Below are positions 49,752 to 58,079 of a stretch of 64,000 nucleotides of DNA, in pieces. Every line of letters begins with the position of its first letter. Positions within the stretch are counted from its first letter, which is position 1. The stretch is from JAJYVT01 sp027339205 (GTDB lineage Bacteria; Actinomycetota; Acidimicrobiia; Acidimicrobiales; RAAP-2): positions 1 through 64,000 of the forward strand of contig DAHWOV010000064.1 in the NCBI GenBank assembly GCA_027339205.1. Reading direction: 5' to 3'. Made by a program: the position numbers and the translations under genes. Below the pieces are notes generated by a model that ran no database searches, was not told where the DNA came from, and saw nothing but the letters and a program-made list of their open reading frames with translations.

Positions 49752-50939
49752 CTACCACTCCCCCAACGCGTCGATCCGAACCGCGGTCACGTCGAGCTCC
49801 CCGGCGGGCGCCGCCCCGCCGGTGCCGGCCATCGGGTCGATCCAGATCCATCGGGTGGCCGCCCAGCGGCGGCCCGTGAACGGGGACGCGGTGCCCGAGG
49901 GCCGCCCGCCCATGGAGGCGAGCGCGTCGTGCAGGCCCGGCGGGTAGCGGACCGCGAGCGCCGCTGCCTGGTCCGCCTCGTACTCCCGGCCCCGTCCGAC
50001 GGCGGCGTGCACGAGCTGGTCCCTCCCGGTCGCCCACGCCAGCAGCCCGACGGTCGCGAGCGCCACGGAGGAGACCTCGGCGTCGCGCCGCTTCACGTGG
50101 ACGAGCTCGTGGGCCACCACACCCTCCATCTCGATGAGCCCGACCCTCGACAGGAGGCCCGAGGTGACGACCAGCACCGCGCGACCGCCGCGACCGGCGA
50201 GCGCGCATGCGTTGGCGACCGCGTCGTCCACGAGCCGCAGCTCGGGCCGCGCGACGCCGATGGTCGCACAGAGCCCCTCGACCTGGTTGAACAGGGCAGG
50301 CAAGCCACCCTCGCCGACCTCGCTGCCGCCCACCAGGCGGAGCGCGAGCCACATCGACCCCGTCGAGACGAAGACGCCTGCGACCACGAACACCACCACC
50401 GCGGCTGCCGCACCGGCCACGGTCCCCACGGTCACCCCGAGGACCACGCCGAGGAGGATCGCCGGTGCTGCCGACGCGCCCATCGTGAGCATGCGCAGGC
50501 GGACGCCGTTGGCGCGCCGCCTCGCCTCGTTGCGCGCATCGGCGAGCTCGTGCGCGCCGAGCTGGGTACCTGCAGCCTGCGGCAAACGGACCTCCGGGGA
50601 GCTCGAGGCACTGCCCCGCCGGCGCCCGTGCGCCGTCCCTCCCGGCGCCGTCCGCCCGGTCGACGCCGGCTTGCGGCGCGCCGCCCGGGACGCCTCCCCA
50701 GCCGACCTCAGCGCGGCGCCGGCTCGGGGCTCGCCCCGCGCGGCCGCCTTCGGGGCAGAAGACCTCCTCCCTGCGGCGGGCCCGGACCGGGGCAGCGACG
50801 GGGCGCCGGGGCTGGAGGAGCCCGCCGCTGCGCTCCCCGAGCCGCGGTCCTGGGCGGGGCGGCCCGGGACCGAGCCCTTCGGCTTTCGCGTGCGACCACG
50901 TGGCGCACCACGCTCACGGTCTGCGCCGGTCTCGCTCAT
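49752..50939 (-). CDS. M48-family (HtpX-like) membrane metalloprotease
   Basis: 395 residues. About 130 N-terminal residues are Arg/Ser/Pro/Gly-rich and probably disordered. Two helices follow (about 150-190). The peptidase domain shows the zinc motif HELVH in VVAHELVHVKRRDAEVSS and the third ligand in REYEADQAA. HtpX-type proteases degrade misfolded membrane proteins; the substrate here is unknown. The ATG overlaps the pimA stop by 4 bases, so it is cotranscribed with lipid-mannoside genes. The long basic leader is unusual for the family. Confidence 0.88.
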   Translation of the reverse strand: MSETGADRERGAPRGRTRKPKGSVPGRPAQDRGSGSAAAGSSSPGAPSLPRSGPAAGRRSSAPKAAARGEPRAGAALRSAGEASRAARRKPASTGRTAPGGTAHGRRRGSASSSPEVRLPQAAGTQLGAHELADARNEARRRANGVRLRMLTMGASAAPAILLGVVLGVTVGTVAGAAAAVVVFVVAGVFVSTGSMWLALRLVGGSEVGEGGLPALFNQVEGLCATIGVARPELRLVDDAVANACALAGRGGRAVLVVTSGLLSRVGLIEMEGVVAHELVHVKRRDAEVSSVALATVGLLAWATGRDQLVHAAVGRGREYEADQAAALAVRYPPGLHDALASMGGRPSGTASPFTGRRWAATRWIWIDPMAGTGGAAPAGELDVTAVRIDALGEW

Positions 50940-52216
50940 CGTCCGACTACGTTATCGCCACCCTCATCCAGGTCTTCTTCGAGCACCACCTCGTCACGAC
51001 GCCTTGCCTGCGGCGCGCCGAGCCCGCCACGACGTTCCCCACGACGCCCCCCGCGACGCTCGCCCCAGCGCCGCCAGGCGCGCAGGTAGAGCTCGCTGTA
51101 GCGCTGCGCCAGCCGCTCCGTCGACCATCGGGAGGCGTACGACGCCGCGGCCTCGAGGGCCGCGGGGTCGGGCGGCAGGCGGAGTGCCGTGCCGAGCGCG
51201 GCACGGAGCGCTCCGGCGTCACCTGGCGTCACGAGCGCCGCATGCCCGCCGGCAGCCTCCCGATACCCGGGGATGTCCGACGCCACGACGCGACAGCGTG
51301 CCGCCATCCCCTCGAGCAGCACCATGCCGAAGGACTCGCCCCCGAGAGAAGGCGCGCAGAGCACCGCCGCCTCGGCGAGGCGGTCGGCAACCTCTTCGTC
51401 GCTCACGACCCCGATCCAGTGCACGCGGTCGGACTCGGGGTACCGGGCCTGCAGGCGGGCGGTCTCGGGGCCGACGCCGGCCACCCAAAGCTCTGCGGCG
51501 AGCGGGCCATCGTCCCCGCTGCAGAACGCGTCCAGGAGGACCCCGAGCCCCTTGCGGCGTTCGTGACGGCCGAGAAAGAGCACCGCGGGAAGCGAGGACC
51601 CGACAAGACGGGTGCCCCCGAAGCGATCGAGGTCGACGCCGTTGAAGAGAACCTCGACGTCGCCGCCGCCGCACAGGGCCGCTGCCGTGGCTCGCGCGAC
51701 CTCCGACACCGCCGCACGCACCTGGACCCTGCGACATGCCCGCCTGGTGAATGGCGCGAGGAGCGGCGCGGCGCGCGGGATCCCGGAGCGGTGGAAGGTC
51801 GCAACGATCGGCCAGCGCTCCGAGAAGAGGAAGCCGTAGCCCAGCGCCGGCGCCAGGGGTTCGTGAAGGTGCACCACGTCAGCTCCCCACTCGCGCACGG
51901 CGGCCACCGCGCGCGCGGCGGCGAGCGGCGACACGCAGATGGGAGCGACCGAGCCGTTGGCCCGCACGCCCACCGAGCGGCCGGCGACGAAGACGCGCCC
52001 GTCCGTCCAGCCCTCGGGCCGGTCGCCGGGTGCGACCACGACGACCTGGTGACCGGCGCGCCGCAGCGCGCGCGCGAGCCCCACGGCCTGGCCCTGCACC
52101 CCCCCGGGTCTCGACAGGTCGTAGGGGCAGATCATCGCCACCCGCAGCAGCGGCGCGCCGTGCGCCCCCCGGACGCTCGCCGCCCGCTCGGAGCCGCTCG
52201 CGCCCTCAGGCGTCAC
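50936..52216 (-). CDS. pimA: PimA-like GDP-mannose:phosphatidylinositol mannosyltransferase (GT4)
   Basis: 426 residues. GT-B glycosyltransferase with VAMICPYDLSRPGGVQGQAVGLARALRRAGHQV near the N-terminus (about 26-60), VVHLHEPLAPALGYG, VATFHRSG, FLGRHERRKGLGVLLDAF and the donor-site ESFGMVLLEGMA (E-x7-E type). Together with pgsA and the acyltransferase upstream it forms the phosphatidylinositol-mannoside start pathway. The GTG at 52216 overlaps the acyltransferase by 11 bp. A basic RRGERRGGLGAPQARRRD tail near the C-terminus is atypical. Confidence 0.9.
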   Translation of the reverse strand: MTPEGASGSERAASVRGAHGAPLLRVAMICPYDLSRPGGVQGQAVGLARALRRAGHQVVVVAPGDRPEGWTDGRVFVAGRSVGVRANGSVAPICVSPLAAARAVAAVREWGADVVHLHEPLAPALGYGFLFSERWPIVATFHRSGIPRAAPLLAPFTRRACRRVQVRAAVSEVARATAAALCGGGDVEVLFNGVDLDRFGGTRLVGSSLPAVLFLGRHERRKGLGVLLDAFCSGDDGPLAAELWVAGVGPETARLQARYPESDRVHWIGVVSDEEVADRLAEAAVLCAPSLGGESFGMVLLEGMAARCRVVASDIPGYREAAGGHAALVTPGDAGALRAALGTALRLPPDPAALEAAASYASRWSTERLAQRYSELYLRAWRRWGERRGGRRGERRGGLGAPQARRRDEVVLEEDLDEGGDNVVGR

Positions 52217-53123
52217 GGTCGCTCGGCCAGTTCGGCTGGTAGAGGTGCCACTGCTCCGGCGCCCTGCGCACCATCCACTCGAACCGCCGCGCGAGCTCCT
52301 GGGTGAGGCGTGCCACGTCGTCGCGCAGGGTCCCGGTCCGCGTCGTGTCGATCGGTGCTGTGACGTACGCGAGGTGGGCGTCACCCGGCCCGCTGTAGAC
52401 GGCGGCGGGGACGAGCAGCGCGTCAGTCCGAAGGGCGAGCGTCGCGGGTCCTGCGGGCAGCGTCGTCTCCTCGCCGAAGAACTCCACCCGTACGCCGTTG
52501 CCGACGATGTCGCGGTCGCACAGCAGCCCGACGACGCCGCCGCTGCGCAGCTCACGCAGGAGGGTTCGGCCGGACTCGTCGCCGAGGGGGACGATCCGCA
52601 GCCCCATCGCCTCGCGCTCCTCGAGGAACCAGCGGAAGAGCGCCGGAGGCTCGATCCTCTCGACGACGCTCGTCATGGGATGGCCCTCGAGCGCGAGGAA
52701 CGCGCCACCCCACTCCCAGCTCCCGATGTGCGGGAGCGCGAGGAGCACGCCGCGTTCGGACGCGAACGCCTCCTCGAGGCGCTCGTACCCCCAGTCGACG
52801 ACGAAACGATGGCGCACCACGTCAGGAGGCATGGATGGCAGCCGTGCGCCCTCCACCCAATAGCGCGCGTAGCTGCGATAGGAGCGCAACGCCCAGCGGC
52901 GAACGACCGCGGGGTCGGGCGCGACGGCCGGGGACGTCGACGCCAGCACCCGTGCGACGATCCGCTCACGCATCTCGAGGTCTCCTCGTGGTCGGCGCGC
53001 GAGCGCCGCTCCGACCAGCGCGGCGACGCCCGAGGCCACCGGCCCGGGCAGGACGCTGAGACCGGCCCCTGACACCCGGTAGGCGAGGAAGGTCGCGGCG
53101 GCGCGCAGCCGCTCAGACGCCAC
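52206..53123 (-). CDS. PIM acyltransferase (LpxL/HtrB-like, PatA type)
   Basis: 305 residues of the LpxL/HtrB acyltransferase superfamily. The H-x4-E active site is in ALPHIGSWEWGGAFLAL; other features are WVEGARLPSMPPDVV, GLLCDRDIVGNGVRVEFFGEETTLPAGPATLAL and EQWHLYQPNWPSDRD at the end. In actinobacteria the gene between pgsA and pimA acylates the mannose of PIM. The GTG at 53123 overlaps the pgsA stop by 11 bp, with the same junction sequence form as at pimA. Confidence 0.9.
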   Translation of the reverse strand: MASERLRAAATFLAYRVSGAGLSVLPGPVASGVAALVGAALARRPRGDLEMRERIVARVLASTSPAVAPDPAVVRRWALRSYRSYARYWVEGARLPSMPPDVVRHRFVVDWGYERLEEAFASERGVLLALPHIGSWEWGGAFLALEGHPMTSVVERIEPPALFRWFLEEREAMGLRIVPLGDESGRTLLRELRSGGVVGLLCDRDIVGNGVRVEFFGEETTLPAGPATLALRTDALLVPAAVYSGPGDAHLAYVTAPIDTTRTGTLRDDVARLTQELARRFEWMVRRAPEQWHLYQPNWPSDRDA

Positions 53124-53994
53124 GGTCGCCGGGGCCCGAGCGGCCGCGGTGGCCCGAGCGGGACGGGCCGTGCGACGTACGGGTGGTCCGCGCTGCCCTC
53201 GCCGCGTCGGTTCGCTCCCTGCGCGCCCTGGCACGTGCACTTCGGCTGTCGAGCGCCTCCTGGCGCCGCAATCGCCAGCGCGCGCCGAGCTCGCCGGCTC
53301 CGGCTGCCGCGTCCGACCCGTCGCGCCGGGAGCGCCGGCGCGCCGTGCGAGCCGGCGACGGGGCTCCCTGGGCTCGTGCGATCCGTGCCTCTTTGAAGGG
53401 GCCGTCCGCCGAGCGCCAGGCGGTGGCGAACCGTGCGATCGCGGTGAGCATGGTGAGGCCGAAGAGCGCCCACAACACCGGCACGAGGAGCCAGGGCTCG
53501 AGGAAGCCCGCGCCGAGGAGGATCATGCGCTCGGCCCGCTCCATGAGGCCGCCGAAGAGGCCGCCGTTGGTCATCGGGAGGCCGAGCGCACCGGCCTTCG
53601 CCCGCACGTACGACACGAGCGACGCGGCGCCGAGCACCGCCAAAGGGAGCAACGCCAGCTCACCCTCGCGGACCGAGACCAGGTACCAGGCGACGCCGGC
53701 CATGAGCACCGCGTCCGCGACGCGGTCCATGACCGAGTCGAACAGCGCCCCCCGCACCGATGCGGTCCCGGCGGCCTTCGCGACTGGGCCGTCGAACAGA
53801 TCGTGGAAACCGGTGACCGCGAGAAGCGGGATCCCGACGAGCAGGTGCCCGGTCGCGACGACGATCGACGTCGCCACGGCGAACGCGAGCCCCGAGGCCG
53901 TCAGGATGTCGGCGGTGACCCCCAGCCGCACGAGCTGTCGGCCGACGGGACCCGTCACCCGCTCGACCCCGCCGCGCCATCTCCCGTCGAACAC
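53113..53994 (-). CDS. pgsA: CDP-alcohol phosphatidyltransferase, phosphatidylinositol-phosphate synthase (PgsA)
   Basis: 293 residues with six helices (about 25-205). The CDP-alcohol phosphotransferase signature is DGPVAKAAGTASVRGALFD followed by SVMD, i.e. D-G-x2-A-K-x8-G-x3-D-x3-D, with Lys where most have Arg. Context with the acyltransferase and pimA indicates phosphatidylinositol phosphate synthesis. The C-terminal 90 residues are Arg/Ala/Ser-rich and disordered. The GTG at 53994 has TAGGAT 7 nt upstream. It heads pgsA-acyltransferase-pimA-M48. Confidence 0.9.
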   Translation of the reverse strand: MFDGRWRGGVERVTGPVGRQLVRLGVTADILTASGLAFAVATSIVVATGHLLVGIPLLAVTGFHDLFDGPVAKAAGTASVRGALFDSVMDRVADAVLMAGVAWYLVSVREGELALLPLAVLGAASLVSYVRAKAGALGLPMTNGGLFGGLMERAERMILLGAGFLEPWLLVPVLWALFGLTMLTAIARFATAWRSADGPFKEARIARAQGAPSPARTARRRSRRDGSDAAAGAGELGARWRLRRQEALDSRSARARARRERTDAARAARTTRTSHGPSRSGHRGRSGPGDRGV

Positions 53995-54001
53995 CCGTTG
54001 G

Positions 54002-54007
54002 ATCCTA
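54002..54007 (-). promoter_or_regulatory. Putative leaderless -10 (TAGGAT) of pgsA
   Basis: TAGGAT on the minus strand ends 7 nt before the GTG at 53994. Confidence 0.5.
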
Positions 54008-54122
54008 CTCGCGGCCTTCTTGGTGGACCTTCCTGGCGGGCCTCTTCGGCGGGCTTCCCGGCGGCCCCCGGACCGTGGGCCAGTCACTGGTGCGCCCTTT
54101 TGCCCTGCTGCGGGTGGGGTGC

Positions 54123-54153
54123 TTGACCGTCGCCAGGACGCCTCCCCTATCGT
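54123..54153 (+). promoter_or_regulatory. Putative promoter of the beta-propeller gene
   Basis: TTGACC (54123-54128) and TATCGT (54148-54153) are spaced 19 bp. The TATCGT ends 6 nt before an in-frame ACG codon at 54160, matching the leaderless spacing used elsewhere in the window. Confidence 0.4.
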
Positions 54154-54213
54154 GGCCGCACGCCCCGGTCCGCCCACGTTCGATCGCGCCGGTTCCCGGC
54201 GCCTGCCTTCGCG

Positions 54214-55395
54214 GTGCTCGCGGCGGTCCTCTGCGGCACGCTCCTGTCCGTGTGCGCCGGAACGGCGGCGGCGGCGCCGGCCCGCCCAGGATCCCCGCAT
54301 CGCGCGCCTCGGGCCGACGCGCACCGATCGGGAGAGCGGCACCACCCCTCGTTGCCCTTCAAGGCGCCCGACGGCTACCGCGAGACCGCCCACCTCGAGG
54401 CGGGCCCGAACCTCGCTCCGGGGTCCCAGCCCTCGGCGCTTCCGACCGACGTGCTCATCGCGGACCGCAACAACAACAGGCTGATCATCGTCAACCCCCA
54501 GGGGAACATCGTCTGGAGGTTCCCACGTCCCGGCGACCTCGCCCCCGGGCAGACCTTTCGCACACCTGACGACGCCTTCTTCACCCCCAACGGGAGGGAC
54601 ATCATCGTCACCCAGGAGGACAACTACGTCGTCTCGGAGATCTCGCTCGCGACCGGGCACATCGTGTGGCGCTACGGCCACCCCGGGACTCCGGGCTCGG
54701 GGCCCGGCTACCTCGACAACCCCGACGACGCGATGATGCTCCCCAACGGAGACGTCGTCCTGGCCGACATCAAGAACTGCCGCCTGCTCGTGCTGCGCCC
54801 GCCGAGCCACACGCCGCTCGAGGTGGTCGGCCAGACGACGAACGCCTGCGTCCACACACCTCCCGCGCGCTGGGGCAGCCCCAACGGGGTCTTCCCGCTC
54901 TCGGACGGCAACTGGGTCGTGACCGAGATCGACGGCGACTGGGTCGACGGGTTCGACCTCGCGACCGGAAAGGTCCTCTGGTCGACCAACCCCCCCGGCG
55001 TGGCCTACCCGTCCGACACCAACCAGGTCCACGGCACACTCTTCGTCACCGCCGACTACTCGGACCCTGGGCAGGTGGTCGAGTTCACCTCGAGCGGCCG
55101 GCTCGTGTGGCGCTACGCGCCCACCGGCGCCCAGGCGCTCGCCGATCCCTCGCTCGCGATGGCGCTGCCCAACGGTGACGTCATCTTGAACGACGACTGG
55201 AACCACCGCGTGATCGTCGTCGACCCCAAGACGAACCAGATCGTCTGGCAGTACGGCCACACGGGGATCCCGGGCGCCGGTCCGGGCTACCTCGACAAAC
55301 CCGACGGGCTCGACCTCGTGCCGCCGTTCTCGCTCACGATCCTCCACCGCGACGCCATGCAGGGGCCGCAGAGCCCCGCGCCCGCGGGTGGTTAA
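54214..55395 (+). CDS. Secreted beta-propeller (NHL/PQQ-like repeat) protein
   Basis: 393 residues from the first canonical start (GTG). A hydrophobic h-region (LAAVLCGTLLSVCAGTAAAA) shows a Sec signal peptide. The mature part is a beta-propeller with repeated blades such as DVLIADRNNNRLIIVNPQGNIVWRF, IVWRYGHPGTPGSGPGYLDNPDDAMMLPNGDVVLAD and IVWQYGHTGIPGAGPGYLDKPDG. The basic n-region expected of a signal peptide (RSRRFPAPAF) is encoded in frame upstream of the GTG, with no ATG/GTG/TTG back to the stop at 54124. Translation probably starts upstream, possibly at ACG 54160. Function is unknown; there is no catalytic motif. Confidence 0.8.
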   Translation: MLAAVLCGTLLSVCAGTAAAAPARPGSPHRAPRADAHRSGERHHPSLPFKAPDGYRETAHLEAGPNLAPGSQPSALPTDVLIADRNNNRLIIVNPQGNIVWRFPRPGDLAPGQTFRTPDDAFFTPNGRDIIVTQEDNYVVSEISLATGHIVWRYGHPGTPGSGPGYLDNPDDAMMLPNGDVVLADIKNCRLLVLRPPSHTPLEVVGQTTNACVHTPPARWGSPNGVFPLSDGNWVVTEIDGDWVDGFDLATGKVLWSTNPPGVAYPSDTNQVHGTLFVTADYSDPGQVVEFTSSGRLVWRYAPTGAQALADPSLAMALPNGDVILNDDWNHRVIVVDPKTNQIVWQYGHTGIPGAGPGYLDKPDGLDLVPPFSLTILHRDAMQGPQSPAPAGG

Positions 55396-55432
55396 CTGGC
55401 GGCAGCGCACACCGGCAGGAGCTGCCGGCCAG
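55396..55432 (+). promoter_or_regulatory. Two mutually exclusive hairpins before the EF-G-like gene
   Basis: ccggcag (55412-55418) pairs perfectly with ctgccgg (55422-55428) around a 3-nt loop. Alternatively ctggcggcag (55396-55405) pairs with ctgccggccag (55422-55432) with one bulge. Both start just after the propeller stop and end 3 nt before the Shine-Dalgarno. A terminator or attenuator-like element is possible. Confidence 0.45.
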
Positions 55433-55452
55433 CCTAAAAGGAGGTCGCCGTC

Positions 55453-57528
55453 GTGGCATTGACGCCGTCGGAGATCCGCAACGTGGCCCTCGTCGGCCAT
55501 CACGCGGCAGGCAAGACCACTCTCGCGGAGGCGCTCCTGCTCTCCACCGGTGCCCTGAGCCGTCAGGGGTCGATCGAGAAGGGCACCACGGTCTGCGACT
55601 TCGAGCCCGAGGAGATCGCGCGCCAGCTGTCGGTCTCGTTCGCGATCGCGCCCTGCACGGTCGACGGCGTGAAGCTCAACCTCCTCGACACCCCGGGCTA
55701 CGCAGACTTCGCCACCGACATGCGCGATGCGCTCGGCCTTGCGGACCTTGCGGTCGTGGTGGTGAGCGCGACCGACGGCGTCCAGGCGCAGACCGAAGAC
55801 GCCTGGCGGGCAGCCGCCGCGCTCGGCATCCCACGGATCGTCGTGATCGACAAGCTCGACCGCGAGCGCGCCGACTTCGACCGCACGCTCGCCGAGGTGC
55901 GCGCCGCCTTCGGCGCCGGGGTCGCGCCTGTCGAGCTGCCGATCGGCTCGGAGAGCGAGTTCCGCGGCGTCATCGACCTCCTCGACGACCGCGCGGCGCT
56001 CTACGACACCGGCGCCGGCGCTCCGCTCCGAGGCATGGACGGCCCGATCCCCGATGACCTCGCGGTCACCGAGCACGCCGTCCACGAGCAGCTCGTCGAA
56101 GGCATCGTCGTCGGCGACGACGAGCTGATGGCGCGCTATCTCGAGGGCGAGCCGATCGAGCGCAGCGAGCTGCAGGGGAGCCTTGCCACGGGTGTGGCCG
56201 CAGGCGCGGTCTTCCCCGTGCTGTGCTGCTCTGGCATCACGGGCGTCGGTGTCGACCGCCTGGCGCGCCTGCTCGTCGAGCTGTGCCCCTCCCCCGACCG
56301 CGGCCGGCCGGCGCAGGTGACCGCCGGCGGCACCACGACCGAGGTGGCGGCAGATCCGTCCGGCCCCCCGCTCCTCGTCGTCGGCAAGACGCTCTCGGAC
56401 CAGCACGCGGGCCGCCTCTCCTTGTGCAAGGTCCTCTCGGGCACGCTCCAGCCCGACACCGTGCTCACCAATCCGCGCACCCGCACCGACGAGCGGCTGC
56501 ACGTCCTCGCCATGCTCCGGGGACACGAGACGACGCCGGTGGACTCGGCGGTCGCCGGTGACTTCGTGGCGATCCCCCGGCTCGCAGGATCGCTCACCGG
56601 GGACACCCTGGCACCGAAGGACAAGCCGGTCGTCGTCGCGTTCTCCGACCCCGAGCCGCCTGCGCTCGCCGTGGCCGTCGCCCCGGCGTCCCGGGCGGAC
56701 GAGGACAAGCTCATGTCCGCGCTCCAGCGCCTGTGCGAGGAGGACCGCAGCCTGAGCGTGTCCCGCAACGACGAAGCGCACCAGACCGTGCTCGGCGTCT
56801 CGGGCGAGGTGCACCTGGCCGTCACGCTCGAGCGGCTGTCGCGCAAGTTCGGCGTCACCGTGGAGCGCCAGGAGGTCGCGATCCCCTACCGCGAGACCAT
56901 CTCCAAGCCGGCGGCGGCCGAGGGCAAGCACAAGAAGCAGTCAGGCGGCCACGGTCAGTTCGGCGTCTGCCACCTGCGCGTCGAGCCGCTCGCGCGCGGT
57001 GAGGGGTTCCAGTTCCACGACGAGGTCGTCGGCGGAGCGATCCCCCGCCAGTACATTCCCGCCGTCGAGAAGGGCGTCGTCGAGGCGATGGGGCGCGGGG
57101 GCGCCTTCGGCTATCCCGTGGTCGACGTGTCGGTGACGGTCGACGACGGCAAGTACCACTCGGTCGACTCCTCGGAGCTCAGCTTCAAGACCGCCGCAGC
57201 GCTCGCCTTCCGTGAGGCCATCGCACATGCCGGACCGATCTTGTTGGAGCCGGTCTCGAAGGTCGTCGTGCAGGTGCCCGCCGACCTGCAGGGAGACGTG
57301 CTGGGCGACCTCAACTCGCGCCGGGGGAGGATCGTCGGCACCGAAGCCGCCGCGGACTCCTTCCACGAGGTGACGGCGATGGTCCCGACCGCCGAGCTCG
57401 CTCGCTACGCGGTCGACCTCCGGGCGCTCACCGGGGGCCGCGCGCGCTTCCGGGCCGAGCACGACCACTACGACCCGGTGCCCGAGCATCTCGTCGCCGG
57501 CCTGGCGAGGAACGTCGCCCCCGAGTAA
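55453..57528 (+). CDS. EF-G-like GTPase (EF-G2 family)
   Basis: 691 residues, five EF-G domains. The G domain has P-loop GHHAAGKTT (15-23), GTTVCDFEPEE in the switch I region, DTPGYADF (G3) and G4 DKLD (about 136-139), where canonical EF-G has NKxD. Domains II-V follow, including FGVTVERQEVAIPYRETI, SGGHGQFGVCHLRVEP, GRGGAFGYPVVDVSVTVDDGKYHSVDSSELSFKTAA and LGDLNSRRGRIVG. It is a paralogue of translational EF-G of unclear role in actinobacteria. A strong AAAGGAGG Shine-Dalgarno precedes the GTG. Confidence 0.92.
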   Translation: MALTPSEIRNVALVGHHAAGKTTLAEALLLSTGALSRQGSIEKGTTVCDFEPEEIARQLSVSFAIAPCTVDGVKLNLLDTPGYADFATDMRDALGLADLAVVVVSATDGVQAQTEDAWRAAAALGIPRIVVIDKLDRERADFDRTLAEVRAAFGAGVAPVELPIGSESEFRGVIDLLDDRAALYDTGAGAPLRGMDGPIPDDLAVTEHAVHEQLVEGIVVGDDELMARYLEGEPIERSELQGSLATGVAAGAVFPVLCCSGITGVGVDRLARLLVELCPSPDRGRPAQVTAGGTTTEVAADPSGPPLLVVGKTLSDQHAGRLSLCKVLSGTLQPDTVLTNPRTRTDERLHVLAMLRGHETTPVDSAVAGDFVAIPRLAGSLTGDTLAPKDKPVVVAFSDPEPPALAVAVAPASRADEDKLMSALQRLCEEDRSLSVSRNDEAHQTVLGVSGEVHLAVTLERLSRKFGVTVERQEVAIPYRETISKPAAAEGKHKKQSGGHGQFGVCHLRVEPLARGEGFQFHDEVVGGAIPRQYIPAVEKGVVEAMGRGGAFGYPVVDVSVTVDDGKYHSVDSSELSFKTAAALAFREAIAHAGPILLEPVSKVVVQVPADLQGDVLGDLNSRRGRIVGTEAAADSFHEVTAMVPTAELARYAVDLRALTGGRARFRAEHDHYDPVPEHLVAGLARNVAPE

Positions 57529-57552
57529 CGGCCCGCCGGTCGGCGCCCGGGG

Positions 57553-58077
57553 TCAGTCCGTTCTACCGCCCCGGGGCCATGCCGGACGGAGCTTCTCCCA
57601 GGCGCCGTTGAGCGTCTCGGGGATCACCCGCACGCCCGCGACCGACGTCATGAAGTTGGTGTCGCCCGACCAACGGGGCACCACGTGCAGGTGGAGGTGG
57701 CGCGGGATGCCGGCGCCCGCGGCGCGCCCGAGGTTGGCGCCGAGGTTGACCCCGTCGGGCGCATAGGCGGTGGTGATGGCCTCGACCGCGGCCACGGTCG
57801 CCGCCCACAGCTCGGAGGACTCCTCGGCGCTCAGCTCGTCGAGCTCGGAGAGGTGACGCAGCGGCAGCACGAGAAGGTGGCCGCTCGCGTAGGGGTAGGC
57901 GTTCAAGACGGCGAACGTACGCGTCCCTCGCCACACCACGCCGTTGTCCACCGAGGGAGGGCCGCTCCGAGCGATCGCGCAGAAGACGCAGCCGTCGCCC
58001 TCGCCCTTGCGCTCGGTCTCCGTCGCTGCGCGCACGTACTCGTCGCGCCACCCCGCCCAGAGCTGCTCGAGCGGCAC
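57553..58077 (-). CDS. HIT-family hydrolase (AP4A phosphorylase-like)
   Basis: 174 residues. WAGWRDEYVRAA, CVFCAIARSG (Cys pair), ERTFAVLNAYPYASGHLLVLP-like GTRTFAVLNAYPYASGHLLVLPLRHL, GVNLGANLGRAAGAGIPRHLHLHVVPRW with the His triad HLHLHVVP. Actinobacterial homologues next to thrS act on diadenosine tetraphosphate. The GTG at 58077 lies 2 bp after the thrS stop. It precedes pgsA in the usual order, though here the EF-G and propeller genes intervene. Confidence 0.93.
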   Translation of the reverse strand: MPLEQLWAGWRDEYVRAATETERKGEGDGCVFCAIARSGPPSVDNGVVWRGTRTFAVLNAYPYASGHLLVLPLRHLSELDELSAEESSELWAATVAAVEAITTAYAPDGVNLGANLGRAAGAGIPRHLHLHVVPRWSGDTNFMTSVAGVRVIPETLNGAWEKLRPAWPRGGRTD

Positions 58078-58079
58078 GG

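Noticed and set aside
53113..56931. Minus-strand open frame of about 1272 codons covering pgsA and antisense of the propeller and EF-G genes
   Set aside because: Only the pgsA part has real motifs. The rest is the shadow of two well-supported plus-strand genes.
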